DNA from: Streptomyces sp. NRRL WC-3605
GTDB taxonomy: Bacteria > Actinomycetota > Actinomycetes > Streptomycetales > Streptomycetaceae
Direction of reading: 5' to 3'
Assembly (NCBI RefSeq): GCF_001509795.1
Contig: NZ_LLZN01000102.1
Span: forward strand, 1-64,000
Length of the DNA stretch: 64,000 nucleotides
Shown here in pieces: positions 1 through 8,286 of the stretch. Under the pieces are notes generated by a model that saw only the letters and a program-made list of their open reading frames with translations, was not told the DNA's origin and ran no database searches. The position numbers and the translations under genes are program-made. Numbering within the stretch: position 1 is the first letter of the stretch; each line of letters starts with the position of its first letter.

Positions 1-6
1 GGGCGA

Positions 7-114
7 AGCCGGCGCGGCGGGGGCGCGCCGGCTGATGACGAGGCCGGCGCGGCCGGGGCGCGCCGCCCGGGCGACGGCGCGCCCCGTCGACGGACGGCCG
101 CACGCCGGCCTCGT
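7..114. terminator. Cluster of strong hairpins beyond the DUF3618 gene
   Basis: Three inverted repeats are visible. Arms 7-16 and 24-33 are perfect 10-base complements. Arms 55-65 and 75-85 are perfect 11-base complements with a nine-base loop. Arms 38-49 and 103-114 are perfect 12-base complements that enclose the second hairpin. The block follows the stop of the minus-strand gene ending at 123, so transcription termination is the simplest role. Bases 1-122 hold no gene I can support. Confidence 0.5.
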
Positions 115-122
115 CGAGGGGG

Positions 123-569
123 TCAGTCCTTGCCGTGGCGCATCAGCCACACGCAGGCGCCGAACGCCGCGACCGCCACCAGCAGGCCCCGGTGCTCCCG
201 GGCCATCCGCGCGCCCTGGGCGGCCCTGTCCTGGACGGGCCGGGGCGCCTTGTCCTGCCACAGGTGCTGGGCGTGCTCCATGGTGCCCTTGACCTGGTCC
301 GGCATCTTGGCCTGCACGCGCGCCGTCGCGTCGGACGCCTTGGCCTTGACCTCTTCGGCCTTGTGGGCGGCCTGCTCCTTGAGGGCGCCCGCCCGGTCGG
401 CCGCCTGGACCTTCACCTCGGCGGCCTTCTCCTGGGCGCGGGTCTTGACGTCGGCCTTGGCCGCCAGGGCTTCCACCGTGCTGCCGAGCTCGTGCCGGGT
501 GTGCTCCACCTGCGCGCGCAGTTCCTCGGGGGTCTCGGCGCTGGACTTGTCGTGGGGGGCCTGAGTCAT
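123..569 (-). CDS. DUF3618 domain membrane-anchored protein
   Basis: A 148-residue protein. The N-terminal third matches the DUF3618 pattern (EELRAQVEHTRHELGSTVEA, then LAAKADVK). A long Ala/Lys/Glu-rich amphipathic, probably coiled-coil segment with repeated EVKVQA/EVKAKA-type heptads follows. One C-terminal membrane helix (about residues 125-143) ends in RHGKD. It resembles an apolipoprotein-like or LEA-like stalk tethered to the membrane. The start codon overlaps the stop of the upstream holin-like gene by four bases (ATGA), so the two are translationally coupled. The molecular role of the family is not established; an envelope function is inferred from this pairing. Confidence 0.85.
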   Translation of the reverse strand: MTQAPHDKSSAETPEELRAQVEHTRHELGSTVEALAAKADVKTRAQEKAAEVKVQAADRAGALKEQAAHKAEEVKAKASDATARVQAKMPDQVKGTMEHAQHLWQDKAPRPVQDRAAQGARMAREHRGLLVAVAAFGACVWLMRHGKD

Positions 570-1006
570 CGGTGCGCACTCTCCTTGATCTCGGCCACGT
601 CGGCCTTGACGTTCTCGATCGCCTGCTGGGGCTTGGGCGGAGCCGCCCGCGACACCTGCTTCTTTCCGGTCAGCGCCATCACGGCGGCGATCACGCCGAG
701 CACCGCCGTCACGATCAGGGCCGCCGCCCACACCGGCAGCGGTACCGCCAGCGCCGCGATCGCCGTGGCCACGAGCGCCTGGAGCATCAGGAACCCGACC
801 AGGCCCGCTCCGCCGAAGAGCCCGCCTCCCTTGCCGTACCGCTTGCCCTTCTCCTTCATCTCCGCCTGTGCCAGGCGCAGTTCGGCCCGCACCAGCTCCG
901 TCAGCTGCTGCGAGGCGCGCTGCACGAGTTCCCCGACCGGCTCCGACCTCGTCGTCTGGTGGTCGGAGAGGGGGCGCGTCTGAGTGTCCGACGCCATGGC
1001 GATCAC
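566..1006 (-). CDS. Phage holin-like (YqjE / Actinobacteriophage holin superfamily) membrane protein
   Basis: A 146-residue protein with a charged N-terminal helix (ELVRAELRLAQAEMKEKGK) and two adjacent hydrophobic helices, about residues 63-88 and 91-115. This is the layout of the Holin_X/YqjE family, which in actinobacteria is chromosomal and not evidence of a prophage. MetAla at residue 4 (position 997) is an alternative start, and its upstream sequence has the purine-rich GGGAGGTGATC. Its stop overlaps the start of the DUF3618 gene, so both are one operon, probably acting in the cell envelope. Confidence 0.8.
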   Translation of the reverse strand: MIAMASDTQTRPLSDHQTTRSEPVGELVQRASQQLTELVRAELRLAQAEMKEKGKRYGKGGGLFGGAGLVGFLMLQALVATAIAALAVPLPVWAAALIVTAVLGVIAAVMALTGKKQVSRAAPPKPQQAIENVKADVAEIKESAHR

Positions 1007-1220
1007 CTCCCGTCTCTCGGTTCTGGCAGGAAGGCGCCGGGGCGCCGTCCGCTGAACGGGCGAGTACCCCGAAAGTCCCGTTCACGACAGCTGACGCGGG
1101 CCGAAGCCGAAGGCGGCGGCAAGGCACGGCGGACCTTCACGGCACCTCCACGTCTCACGGGCCGCCCCGGCCGGTGAACAGGGCACTCGGCCGGCAGTGG
1201 AGTCGAGGAAGGGACCCGTC

Positions 1221-1430
1221 GTGATCGTCACCGCCGTCCTGCTGCTGCCAGGTCTCGGCGTGCTGCTGCTGGTGATGAGCCGTGTCGAGGACTGGCTGGC
1301 CACGGCACCCGGGCCCGCGCGGCACGCCCGGAGCGGACGCCGCCATCTGAGGCTGGTCCGGGGCGGCGCGGCGGACGCTCCCGCCCGTCCGGCGGCGAAG
1401 CCGTCCCCGCGCCGCGCGCACGCGGCCTGA
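1221..1430 (+). CDS. Small single-pass membrane protein
   Basis: A 69-residue protein starting with GTG. I chose this start because a strong Shine-Dalgarno (GAGGAAGGGA, 1205-1214) sits six bases upstream; an in-frame GTG at 1197 has none. Residues 1-18 form one hydrophobic helix (IVTAVLLLPGLGVLLLVM), followed by a basic, Ala/Pro/Arg-rich tail. No family is recognised beyond short conserved Streptomyces membrane proteins. It stands alone, divergent from the holin-like gene, and ends just before a strong terminator. Confidence 0.6.
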   Translation: MIVTAVLLLPGLGVLLLVMSRVEDWLATAPGPARHARSGRRHLRLVRGGAADAPARPAAKPSPRRAHAA

Positions 1431-1440
1431 GCGCGCACGC

Positions 1441-1483
1441 ACGAGGGCCGGCGCTCCGCGGACTGCGGAGCGCCGGCCCTCGT
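1441..1483. terminator. Bidirectional terminator
   Basis: A perfect 19-base inverted repeat (1441-1459 with 1465-1483) with a five-base loop GGACT. It lies between the convergent small membrane protein gene and the helicase gene and would serve both. Confidence 0.85.
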
Positions 1484-1499
1484 GTGCGTGGGCTGAGCT

Positions 1500-3092
1500 C
1501 TAAAGGGTGTTGCGGCCGCCGCCGCGGCGGTCCGCCGTACGGCCGGCCGCTCCCCCACCGGAAGCGGACCTGCGCGGACCCCCGCGCCGCGATCCGCCGG
1601 CGGAGGCGCCCGCCGCGGAGCCCGCGGCGCCGGACGCGGACCGGCGCGGAGAGCCGCCGCCGCTCGTGCGGGCGCCGGCCTCGGGTGCCGCCTTGGCCGC
1701 GCCCTCGCCACGGCGCCGCCGCCCGCCGCGCGTGGCCGGCTTGGCGGCGCCGGTCTTGCGGGCCGGGCGGGAGGCCGCCGGCTGCGGCTGCTCCGGCACC
1801 GGGATCGTCACGGCCACACCGGACGGTTCGCGAGCGCCGGTGATCGTGGTCAGCGCGGTGTCGCCCGACATGATCCGGGACGTCCGCGGACGGATGCCCG
1901 CCTCCGACATCAGCCGGGTGACGTCCCGCTTCTGGTCGGGCAGGACGAGTGTGACGACGCTGCCGGAGCCGCCGGCGCGGGCCGTGCGGCCGCCCCGGTG
2001 GAGGTAGTCCTTGTGGTCCGTCGGCGGATCGACGTTCACGACGAGGTCGAGGTCGTCGATGTGTATACCGCGTGCCGCGACGTTGGTGGCCACCAGCGCG
2101 GTGACGTCGCCGTTCTTGAACTGCTCCAGGGTGCGGTTGCGCTGCGGCTGGGAGCGGCCCCCGTGCAGTGCGGCGGCGCGGACGCCGACCGCCAGCAGGC
2201 GCTTGGCGAGCCGGTCCGCGGACCTCTTGGTGTCCAGGAAGAGGATGACCCGGCCGTCACGGGCGGCGATACGCGTGGTGACGGCCTTCTTGTCGGTCTC
2301 GTCGAGGAGGTGGAGCACATGGTGCTCCATGGTGCTCACCGCTCCGGCGGACGGGTCCACGGAGTGGACCACGGGGTCGGTGAGGAACCGCTGGACGAGC
2401 CGGTCGATGTTCGCGTCCAGGGTGGCCGAGAACAGCAGCCGCTGACCGTCGGGCCGGACCTGCTGGATCAGCTTGGTGATCTGCGGCAGGAAGCCCATGT
2501 CCGTCATCTGGTCGGCCTCGTCCAGCACCGTGATGCGGACCTGGTCGAGGACGCAGTCGCCGCGCTCCACGAGGTCGTTCAGCCGTCCGGGGGTGGCCAC
2601 GAGGACCTCGGCCCCGCGTCGCAGCGCACCGGCCTGCTTGGTGATCGACAGCCCGCCGACGACGGTGGTCAGGCGCAGGTTCACGGACGTCGCGTACGGC
2701 GTCAGCGCGTCCGTCACCTGCTGGGCGAGTTCACGGGTCGGGACCAGCACCAGGGCGAGGGGCGCCTTGGCCTGTGCGCGCAGCCCGGCGGTGCGGGCCA
2801 GCAGGGCCAGGCCGAAGGCGAGCGTCTTGCCGGAGCCGGTGCGGCCCCGGCCCAGCAGGTCGCGTCCCGCGAGCGAGTTCGGCAGGGTGGCGGCCTGGAT
2901 GGGGAAGGGGGTGGTCACGCCCTGGGCGGCGAGCGTCTTCAGCAGCGCTTCGGGCATGTCCAGACCGGCGAAGTCCTCGACGGCGGGAAGTGCGGGCGTC
3001 GTGTTCTCCGGCAACCGGAATTCCCTGTGCGACGGCGTGGGTGAGGCGGGTGCCGTAGCGCGTCGATTCGACTTCTGGGGTCTGCGGGCCAT
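1500..3092 (-). CDS. DEAD-box ATP-dependent RNA helicase
   Basis: A 530-residue helicase with all core motifs in order: Q-motif region (GVTTPFPIQAATLP), Walker A (GRTGSGKT), PTREL, the DEAD box, SAT, the second RecA-like domain, and a motif VI variant HRGGRTARAG. About 120 C-terminal residues form an Arg/Gly/Ala/Ser-rich basic tail, as expected for RNA contact. It unwinds RNA duplexes, probably in ribosome assembly or cold-stress mRNA remodelling. The start (MARRPQKSNRR) is chosen because the upstream reading frame crosses the csp gene's 3' end. It lies 88 bases downstream of the cold-shock gene on the same strand, an arrangement that fits cold induction. Confidence 0.92.
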   Translation of the reverse strand: MARRPQKSNRRATAPASPTPSHREFRLPENTTPALPAVEDFAGLDMPEALLKTLAAQGVTTPFPIQAATLPNSLAGRDLLGRGRTGSGKTLAFGLALLARTAGLRAQAKAPLALVLVPTRELAQQVTDALTPYATSVNLRLTTVVGGLSITKQAGALRRGAEVLVATPGRLNDLVERGDCVLDQVRITVLDEADQMTDMGFLPQITKLIQQVRPDGQRLLFSATLDANIDRLVQRFLTDPVVHSVDPSAGAVSTMEHHVLHLLDETDKKAVTTRIAARDGRVILFLDTKRSADRLAKRLLAVGVRAAALHGGRSQPQRNRTLEQFKNGDVTALVATNVAARGIHIDDLDLVVNVDPPTDHKDYLHRGGRTARAGGSGSVVTLVLPDQKRDVTRLMSEAGIRPRTSRIMSGDTALTTITGAREPSGVAVTIPVPEQPQPAASRPARKTGAAKPATRGGRRRRGEGAAKAAPEAGARTSGGGSPRRSASGAAGSAAGASAGGSRRGGPRRSASGGGAAGRTADRRGGGRNTL

Positions 3093-3125
3093 GCGGTTCT
3101 CTCTGCCTTCCTGGAAACAGCACAA

Positions 3126-3160
3126 ACCGGGGTCCGCATCACAAGGATGCGGACCCCGGT
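3126..3160 (-). terminator. Hairpin between csp and the helicase gene
   Basis: A perfect 15-base stem (3126-3140 with 3146-3160) with loop ACAAG, just beyond the csp stop. On the minus strand it is followed by TTTGTG. It probably ends or attenuates the csp transcript, limiting read-through into the helicase. Confidence 0.75.
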
Positions 3161-3180
3161 GAGCGGAATACGTCCGGCGA

Positions 3181-3384
3181 TCAGGCGGGGACGATGTTCT
3201 CCGCCTGCGGGCCCTTCTGGCCCTGCGTGACGTCGAAGGAGACCCGCTGGCCCTCCTGGAGCTCACGGAAGCCCTGCGTCGCGATGTTCGAGTAGTGGGC
3301 GAAGACGTCAGGGCCGCCGCCGTCCTGCTCGATGAATCCGAAACCCTTTTCGGAGTTGAACCACTTCACGGTTCCCTGTGCCAT
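3181..3384 (-). CDS. Cold-shock domain protein (CspA family)
   Basis: A 67-residue cold-shock protein, the standard family length. RNP1 (KGFGFI) and RNP2-like (VFAHYS, normally VFVHFS) motifs are intact, giving a five-strand OB fold that binds single-stranded RNA/DNA as an RNA chaperone. The start is fixed by AGAAGGAG six bases upstream. The leader is long and AT-richer than its surroundings, as is common for csp genes regulated after transcription. The RNA helicase downstream suggests a shared role in keeping RNA unfolded. Confidence 0.95.
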   Translation of the reverse strand: MAQGTVKWFNSEKGFGFIEQDGGGPDVFAHYSNIATQGFRELQEGQRVSFDVTQGQKGPQAENIVPA

Positions 3385-3442
3385 GACGTTCTCCTTCTGA
3401 TAGGCAACGGGCCCCATCCGGAGAAGCCGGTAAAACGAAATA

Positions 3443-3504
3443 TGCGCCTGATGGATGAACATTCCCGTCAGGCGCACATAGGTTCATGGGTACCACAACT
3501 GCAA
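3443..3504 (-). promoter_or_regulatory. Candidate csp promoter and leader hairpin
   Basis: On the minus strand TTGCAG (3499-3504) and TATGTG (3475-3480) are separated by 18 bases, a plausible promoter. TGCGCCTGA (3443-3451) and its complement (3468-3476) form a nine-base stem that overlaps the -10, so promoter and RNA hairpin cannot both be as drawn unless transcription starts farther upstream. Confidence 0.35.
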
Positions 3505-3671
3505 CTCGACAACCGTAGCACAGATCGGCCGGTCACACCGGGCGGCCGGTGCGCGTGGCGGGATCGGAGAGCGTGCTGGGAAGCGGGGCGGTACTGGCGC
3601 CGCGGCCGGGGTAGGCGGAGGGCGTTCAGCCCCTCCCGACCACCCATCTGCCCTGTGGAGAAGGATCCAGG

Positions 3672-4103
3672 ATGACCGAGGACGCCTACCTGTTCCTGCT
3701 CGACGATGCCGACGCCGCCGCGCCGCTCGGCGTGGCCCCGGCCGCCGTCGGTGATCTCGCCTCTATGGACACCCCCGCGGTGCGCGCCTGGCTGGACGCC
3801 CAGCGGGTCACCGCGGCCGACCCCAGGCTGCGGCTGCTTCCGCCGGAGGAGACCGGGGCCATCCCCGAGGGCGCCGAGCGCCTGCCCGTCCCCCTCGGCG
3901 ACGAGGAGCTGAGCCGGGTCCGGCACACGACGGCACCCGAGCCGCTGGCCCGCGTCGAGGAGGAGCTGCTGGCCTGGCGTGACTGCGCGGACGGCCGGGA
4001 CGGTCTGATCGGACGGGCCCTGGCCGCCGGTGTCGCACCGCACCGCATCGTCGAACTGACGGGTGTGGACCCCGCGACGGTGACGGCCGCGGCACACGGC
4101 TGA
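3672..4103 (+). CDS. Hypothetical protein
   Basis: A 143-residue acidic, soluble protein with no signal peptide and no motif I recognise. It is largely helical in appearance, with a C-terminal segment (IGRALAAGVAPHRIVELTGVDPATVTAAA) that looks like a small helix-turn-helix-type unit. GGAGAAGG at 3657-3664 gives a good ribosome site for the ATG. It is monocistronic, divergent from csp. Function unknown. Confidence 0.7.
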   Translation: MTEDAYLFLLDDADAAAPLGVAPAAVGDLASMDTPAVRAWLDAQRVTAADPRLRLLPPEETGAIPEGAERLPVPLGDEELSRVRHTTAPEPLARVEEELLAWRDCADGRDGLIGRALAAGVAPHRIVELTGVDPATVTAAAHG

Positions 4104-4110
4104 CGGCGGG

Positions 4111-4189
4111 CCCGCCCCGGGGTCCGGCGCGTCATCCGCCCGCCCCGGGGTCGGGCGCGTCAACCGCCCGCTCCAGGGTCGGGCCGCAC
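4111..4189. repeat. 28-bp tandem duplication over a gene 3' end
   Basis: Two 28-base units, 4111-4138 and 4139-4166, differ at only two positions (C/G and T/A). A degenerate third partial copy follows from 4167. The stop codon of the BrkB-family gene (4160-4162) lies inside the second copy. The unit is not a multiple of three, so the duplication shifts frame. Confidence 0.8.
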
Positions 4190-5122
4190 GGCGGAGGCCA
4201 TCCCGGCACGGGCCGCCTCCAGCTGGGCCGCGAAGGCGATGCCCAGGAACAGCGCGACGGCCGTCAGATTGGCCCAGAGCAGCAGGGCGACGAACGCGGT
4301 CAGCGGGCCGTACAGGGCACCGAAGGCACCGCTGCCCTCCACGTACAGGGCGAGCAGCCAGGTGGCGGCCACCCACAGCACGAGGTGCACGGCCGAGCCG
4401 AACGCGAGCCAGGTGTAGCCGGGCTGCACCCGGCGCGGGCACCAGCGGAAGATCACGGCGGAGGCCACCCAGGCGAGGGCCAGCCCGACGGGGACGTCGA
4501 GCACGTCCCACCAGCGGGGGCCGCCGTCCCGGCCGGCGGAGGCCGCCACGGCGTCGCCGACGGCCTCGCCCGCGACGAGGGTGACGAAGCCCAGCCCCAG
4601 CGGCAGTCCGGCGGCGAGGGCCAGCACCGTCGCGCGGGCGTACTTGCGGGGGAAGGGGCGGTCGCGCTCGATGCCGTAGATGCGGTTGGCGCCGCGCTCG
4701 ATCTGGCCCATGGCGGAGGCCAGGTTGAGCAGGGCGAAGCCCAGGCCGAGCCACAGGGCGAGGGTGCTCCACATGTCGCCGTGGGCGGTGCGCCGGGTGC
4801 CGTCGAAGGCGTCGGCGACGATCTCGGCGCTGGCTCCCGGCACGATCCGGCCGAGGGTCCGCTCGATGATGTCGCCGACGCCCTCGGTGTGCACGGAGGT
4901 GGCGAGGCCGACGAGGGCCACGGTGCACGGCACCAGGCCGAGCACGACCTGGAAGGCGAGGGCGCGGGCGTTGCTGAACCCGTCGGCGTAGCGGAACCGT
5001 GCGAAGGAGTCGGTCAGGAGCCGCCATCCTCCGTAGTGGCGCAGGGCCGTGAACGCCTCGTCGCCGGAGAGTTCGTCCCCGATCATGTCGCGGGTCTGTG
5101 GCACGCGGACGGCGGTACCCAT
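4160..5122 (-). CDS. YihY/BrkB family inner-membrane protein
   Basis: A 320-residue integral membrane protein with about six hydrophobic helices (for example VVLGLVPCTVALVGLA, the LALWLGLGFALLNLASAM segment, and the C-terminal LTAFVALLLWANLTAVALFLG). The spacing and the ARALAFQVVLGLVP element match the YihY/BrkB family. These proteins were once called ribonuclease BN, but the transported substrate or role is unsettled. Start MGTAVRV is preceded by GAGGGAG. It appears monocistronic. Its 3' end lies in a small tandem duplication. Confidence 0.85.
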   Translation of the reverse strand: MGTAVRVPQTRDMIGDELSGDEAFTALRHYGGWRLLTDSFARFRYADGFSNARALAFQVVLGLVPCTVALVGLATSVHTEGVGDIIERTLGRIVPGASAEIVADAFDGTRRTAHGDMWSTLALWLGLGFALLNLASAMGQIERGANRIYGIERDRPFPRKYARATVLALAAGLPLGLGFVTLVAGEAVGDAVAASAGRDGGPRWWDVLDVPVGLALAWVASAVIFRWCPRRVQPGYTWLAFGSAVHLVLWVAATWLLALYVEGSGAFGALYGPLTAFVALLLWANLTAVALFLGIAFAAQLEAARAGMASAVRPDPGAGG

Positions 5123-5202
5123 GCTCGTTCGACGCTCCCTCGGTGTGCGGCTGTCCGTCTCCGGATGCCCGGGAACCGCCGCACCCCACCTCACGAGGTT
5201 CG

Positions 5203-5240
5203 GGAAAAAGCCGTGGGCCCGGCCGGGTGCGGCCGGGCCC
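5203..5240 (-). terminator. Intrinsic terminator with T tract
   Basis: A perfect 11-base stem (5215-5225 with 5230-5240), loop GGTG, followed on the minus strand by a CTTTTTC tract (about 5203-5210). It follows the lipoprotein gene stop directly and is one of the few classic U-tract terminators in this window. Confidence 0.85.
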
Positions 5241-5248
5241 GGGCGGGG

Positions 5249-6103
5249 TCAGCTCTGCTTCCGGCCCTGGCGCGCCACCTGGTCGGTGACGTCGGCGACC
5301 TCACCGGCCGGCGGGGCCTCGGCCTCGGCGTCGGTGCCGAAGTCGCTGAACTCCATCACCGTGCTCACCTTGACCTGCTGAGGCGAACCGCTCGCCTCCG
5401 GCTTGGCGGAGGCCGGTGCCTTGACGGTCATGTCGATCTGCTGGCGCCGGATGCGGCCGTCGTCGTCGAGCCAGAGCCGCATGGGCAGGGTCGGGCCGAC
5501 CTGCTCGCGCAGCCGCTCGCCGCCGGGCAGCCGGGAGACGTCGACGGAGACGTCGTAGCGGACGGTGTCGACACCGTTGATCTTCTCGGATCCGGCCTTG
5601 GAGACGTCGTCGTCGCTGATCGCCTTGGCGTAGGCGGCGGACTGGGCCGGGTCGCCGATCTGTCCGGGGTCGGCGCCCTGCTGCTCCGCGACCTTCCCGA
5701 GGTCGATCTTCATCCAGGGCTTGCCGTCCTTCTTCTGCCCGGGCACCTTCTGGTAGAGCACCTGGTCGACCACGCGCTGCTCGACGGTCCGGCCCTCGGC
5801 GGTGACGGTCATGGTGCTGTCGCCGTCCTCGAAGTCGATGACGCCCTTGCCGTCCGAATCGACCGTCTTCCCCTCGGCCGCGGCCTTCACCTTGACGGTC
5901 ATCTTCGCCGTGTCGGCCTCGGCGGTCTTGTCGTAGGCGGCGCGCACGGCCTGTGTGCTCTGCTGCCGGCCGCCGGTGCTCCCATCGGCCGCCGCGGGCT
6001 TGCCGGCCTCCGGCTCGCTGTCGCCCCCGCAGCCGCCCAGTACGACGCTGCCCAGCAGGACGGCCGTGCCGATCGCGGACGCCTTCGCCCCTCTGCTCCG
6101 CAT
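5249..6103 (-). CDS. LppX/LprAFG- or LolA-like lipoprotein
   Basis: A 284-residue lipoprotein. The signal peptide (residues 1-24) ends in the lipobox LGGC, with the Cys as lipidation site. The mature part alternates beta strands and charged turns (TMTVTAEGRTVEQRVVDQVL, then KKDGKPWMKIDLGK, VRYDVSVDVS), like the hydrophobic-pocket fold of LppX/LprG/LolA. Family members carry lipids or glycolipids between membrane and wall, but that is not shown here. It ends at a strong terminator. Its start is 233 bases from the next upstream gene, so it probably has its own promoter. Confidence 0.75.
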   Translation of the reverse strand: MRSRGAKASAIGTAVLLGSVVLGGCGGDSEPEAGKPAAADGSTGGRQQSTQAVRAAYDKTAEADTAKMTVKVKAAAEGKTVDSDGKGVIDFEDGDSTMTVTAEGRTVEQRVVDQVLYQKVPGQKKDGKPWMKIDLGKVAEQQGADPGQIGDPAQSAAYAKAISDDDVSKAGSEKINGVDTVRYDVSVDVSRLPGGERLREQVGPTLPMRLWLDDDGRIRRQQIDMTVKAPASAKPEASGSPQQVKVSTVMEFSDFGTDAEAEAPPAGEVADVTDQVARQGRKQS

Positions 6104-6336
6104 GAGCTCCCTCTCTCCTCACGATGCCGACGTCCTCGGACGTGCCGTCGGCGTGCGACGTGAGTGCCCCCGAGCAGGCCCGATACGCCCGAAGACGGGG
6201 GAGGTCGACCGGATGAGGAGGTGTTCGGCACGTCCTTCGGTCATTTCGGCGGGTGCGGGGCGTGTCCGGATGGGCACCTGGTATTGCGGGTCCGTGTCGG
6301 CCCGGCAAGCGGAACTCGAAGATCCGGTACGGCCGG

Positions 6337-6972
6337 TCAGCGCACCGTCCAGTCCGGTGCCGTGCGGGCCCACTCCTCCTCCCACCGGGCGAGGTTGCGC
6401 CGCTCCAGCCGGCGGACCGCCCAGCGGTAGGCGACCGCCGCGGCGACGGGCACGGCGAGCGCGGCGAGGACGGCACAGCCGAGGGCGCTGTCGCGGACCT
6501 GATCCCGGGTCAGGGGCGGTCCGGTGACCTCGCCCTGGGCGTCGACCCACACCCGGATCGTGCTTCCGGCGGGCAGGGACGGCGGCACCTTCGCCTCGGC
6601 GGTGCGGGTGCGGCCCTCGTCGTCGGTGAAGCGGACGGTGACCGGATAGCGGGCCTCACCGGCCTCGTCGCTGCCCGGTTCCAGGTGACGGGGGGCGTCG
6701 TGCCCGGTGACGGCGGTGACCTCGTGGCGGGTGGCGGCCTGATGGCGGGCCTTGTGCAGATAGTGGCGGTGGGCGGCGTCGCCGGCCAGGAACATGGCGG
6801 CCGGTGTGGCGGCCAGGACGGCCAGGAACAGGCCCAGCGCGATCCACGCCTGCGCCAGGTCGGTGGGGCGCCGCAGCGGATTGCGCCGCCAGCGCCAGGT
6901 CAGGACGTGGCGGGCTTCCTCGGGATCGGGGTGGTCCGGTGGTGGCTGTGCCGGGGGGATGGCGCGGGCCAT
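6337..6972 (-). CDS. Rv1733c-like two-helix membrane protein
   Basis: A 211-residue membrane protein with a basic cytoplasmic N-terminus (LTWRWRRNPLRRPTDLAQAW), a first helix (about residues 43-65), an external domain of about 90 residues, a second helix (about 165-188) and a basic C-tail. This is the layout of the Rv1733c family, a DosR-dormancy antigen family of mycobacteria with paralogues in Streptomyces. Its biochemical role is unknown. It lies 82 bases downstream of the MreB-like gene and is probably in the same stress operon as the DksA-like genes. Confidence 0.65.
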   Translation of the reverse strand: MARAIPPAQPPPDHPDPEEARHVLTWRWRRNPLRRPTDLAQAWIALGLFLAVLAATPAAMFLAGDAAHRHYLHKARHQAATRHEVTAVTGHDAPRHLEPGSDEAGEARYPVTVRFTDDEGRTRTAEAKVPPSLPAGSTIRVWVDAQGEVTGPPLTRDQVRDSALGCAVLAALAVPVAAAVAYRWAVRRLERRNLARWEEEWARTAPDWTVR

Positions 6973-7054
6973 GGGTCTCCTTCCGCGTGGCCGGCTTCCG
7001 GTGGGGCCGTGGAAGACGGTGCCCGTGGTGGGCGGGACATGGGCGGAGAAGCCT

Positions 7055-7870
7055 CTAGTGCGGATGACGGGCGGAGTCGCGGCGGCCGTGCACGGCCGAC
7101 GGGTGGCCGTGCACGGCCTGCAGGAGGGCGGCCGCGCCGCGTACGGCGGCGGTGTGCGGGGCCGGTACCGGCTTCACGGGGGCGTGGAGCTGTTCGGTCA
7201 GGCGGTAGGTGATGTCGGGGCGCAGTGCGCCGCCACCCGCCAGGAGGATGCCGCGCCGCAGGGCGTCGAGCGTCTGCGGGGTGTCGTCCTGTTCCAGGAC
7301 GGCGGTCACCATGGCGATGATCGCCTCCGTGATCCGCGCGGGCGGCGCCGGCCGGTCGAGGTCGCTCGTGCCCACGGTGGTGCGGCGGGCGTCGGTCACC
7401 GTGCCGTCGGTGAGCAGGACGACGTCGGTGACGTGGGCGCCGATGTCCGCCACGAGCAGGGGCCGGCTCAGGTCGGCACCGGCCGCCTCGGCCACGGCCC
7501 GGGCCGCCGGGACCGTCAGCACACTCTGCGGCCGCAGGGCCTCGGCGGCGGTGCGGGCCTGCGCGCGGAAGCTCACGCCGCCGAGGACGGGCGCCGCCAG
7601 GATGACGAGGGGCCGGCCCAGCCGGGGCAGACGGGGGCCGAGCAGCCGGTCGAGCATCCGGGCGGTGCCGGGGGTGTCGACGATGACGCCCCGCCGTATG
7701 GGGTGAAGGGGGCCGTCGCCGAACGTCACCGTGGGGACGTCGAAGAGCAGGCCGTGGCCCGGGAGCCACGCGCGGGTGCGGGCGCTGCCCAGGTCGAGGG
7801 CGATGCCGGCGCAGCGCCGGGGCCAGGGCCGGTGCCGGGCCCTGGCCGCGTGGGGGTCGACCGCCGTCAC
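7055..7870 (-). CDS. Short MreB/Mbl-like actin-fold protein
   Basis: A 271-residue protein with actin-fold signatures: phosphate-1 loop (GIALDLGSARTRAWLPG), phosphate-2 (VADIGAHVTDVVLL) and the adenosine-type GGGALRPD. Normal MreB has about 340 residues, so this one is shortened in the interior. It starts with GTG and overlaps the DksA-like stop by four bases (GTGA). From memory, Streptomyces coelicolor has a comparable third, truncated MreB-like gene beside dksA-like genes. Filament formation is not assured; a scaffold or ATP-binding role under stress is an inference. Confidence 0.75.
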   Translation of the reverse strand: MTAVDPHAARARHRPWPRRCAGIALDLGSARTRAWLPGHGLLFDVPTVTFGDGPLHPIRRGVIVDTPGTARMLDRLLGPRLPRLGRPLVILAAPVLGGVSFRAQARTAAEALRPQSVLTVPAARAVAEAAGADLSRPLLVADIGAHVTDVVLLTDGTVTDARRTTVGTSDLDRPAPPARITEAIIAMVTAVLEQDDTPQTLDALRRGILLAGGGALRPDITYRLTEQLHAPVKPVPAPHTAAVRGAAALLQAVHGHPSAVHGRRDSARHPH

Positions 7871-8238
7871 CGCCAGGCCTCCTTCACCTGCTGGCACCGC
7901 GAGCAGTAGCGGGCCTGCGGCACGATCATCAGGCGGTCGCGGTCGATGGTCCGGCGGCACAGCCGGCAGGTGCCGTAGCTGCCGTCGTCCATGCGGGCGA
8001 GGGCCGCCTCGACGTCGGCGAGGACCATGCGCGCCGAGGCGGCGAGCTTGACGCGCACCTCGATACGGCCGGCGGCCTGGCGGTCGGGCAGCGCCTCGGC
8101 GCGCGGCAGGGCCGCGGTCGTGAGCTGCTGGAGCTGCTCACGGCGAAAGAGGAGCTGCTCGTGCAGGTTCTCGCGGAGCGCCGCGAGGTCCTCGGCCGAC
8201 AGGGCCGCGGTGCGTTCACCGGTGATCTGGTTCACCAC
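7867..8238 (-). CDS. DksA/TraR family zinc-finger protein (second copy)
   Basis: A 123-residue protein with a helical N-terminal part and a four-cysteine zinc finger (Cys91, Cys94, Cys112, Cys115) in the DksA/TraR arrangement. DksA proteins enter the RNA polymerase secondary channel, often with ppGpp. The coiled-coil hairpin is shorter than in E. coli DksA and its usual tip acidic pair is not obvious (LARMDDGSYGT near residues 80-90). It is the middle gene of a run dksA-like, dksA-like, mreB-like, and is coupled to the latter by a GTGA overlap. Confidence 0.88.
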   Translation of the reverse strand: MVNQITGERTAALSAEDLAALRENLHEQLLFRREQLQQLTTAALPRAEALPDRQAAGRIEVRVKLAASARMVLADVEAALARMDDGSYGTCRLCRRTIDRDRLMIVPQARYCSRCQQVKEAWR

Positions 8239-8286
8239 TTCACCCCTTCGGGCAGGGCGGGAGACGGGGAGGGACGGGACGGGCCG

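Noticed and set aside
566..1006. Holin-like gene as evidence of a prophage
   Set aside because: No phage structural, integrase or lysis genes are near; the DUF3618 pairing is a known chromosomal actinobacterial layout.
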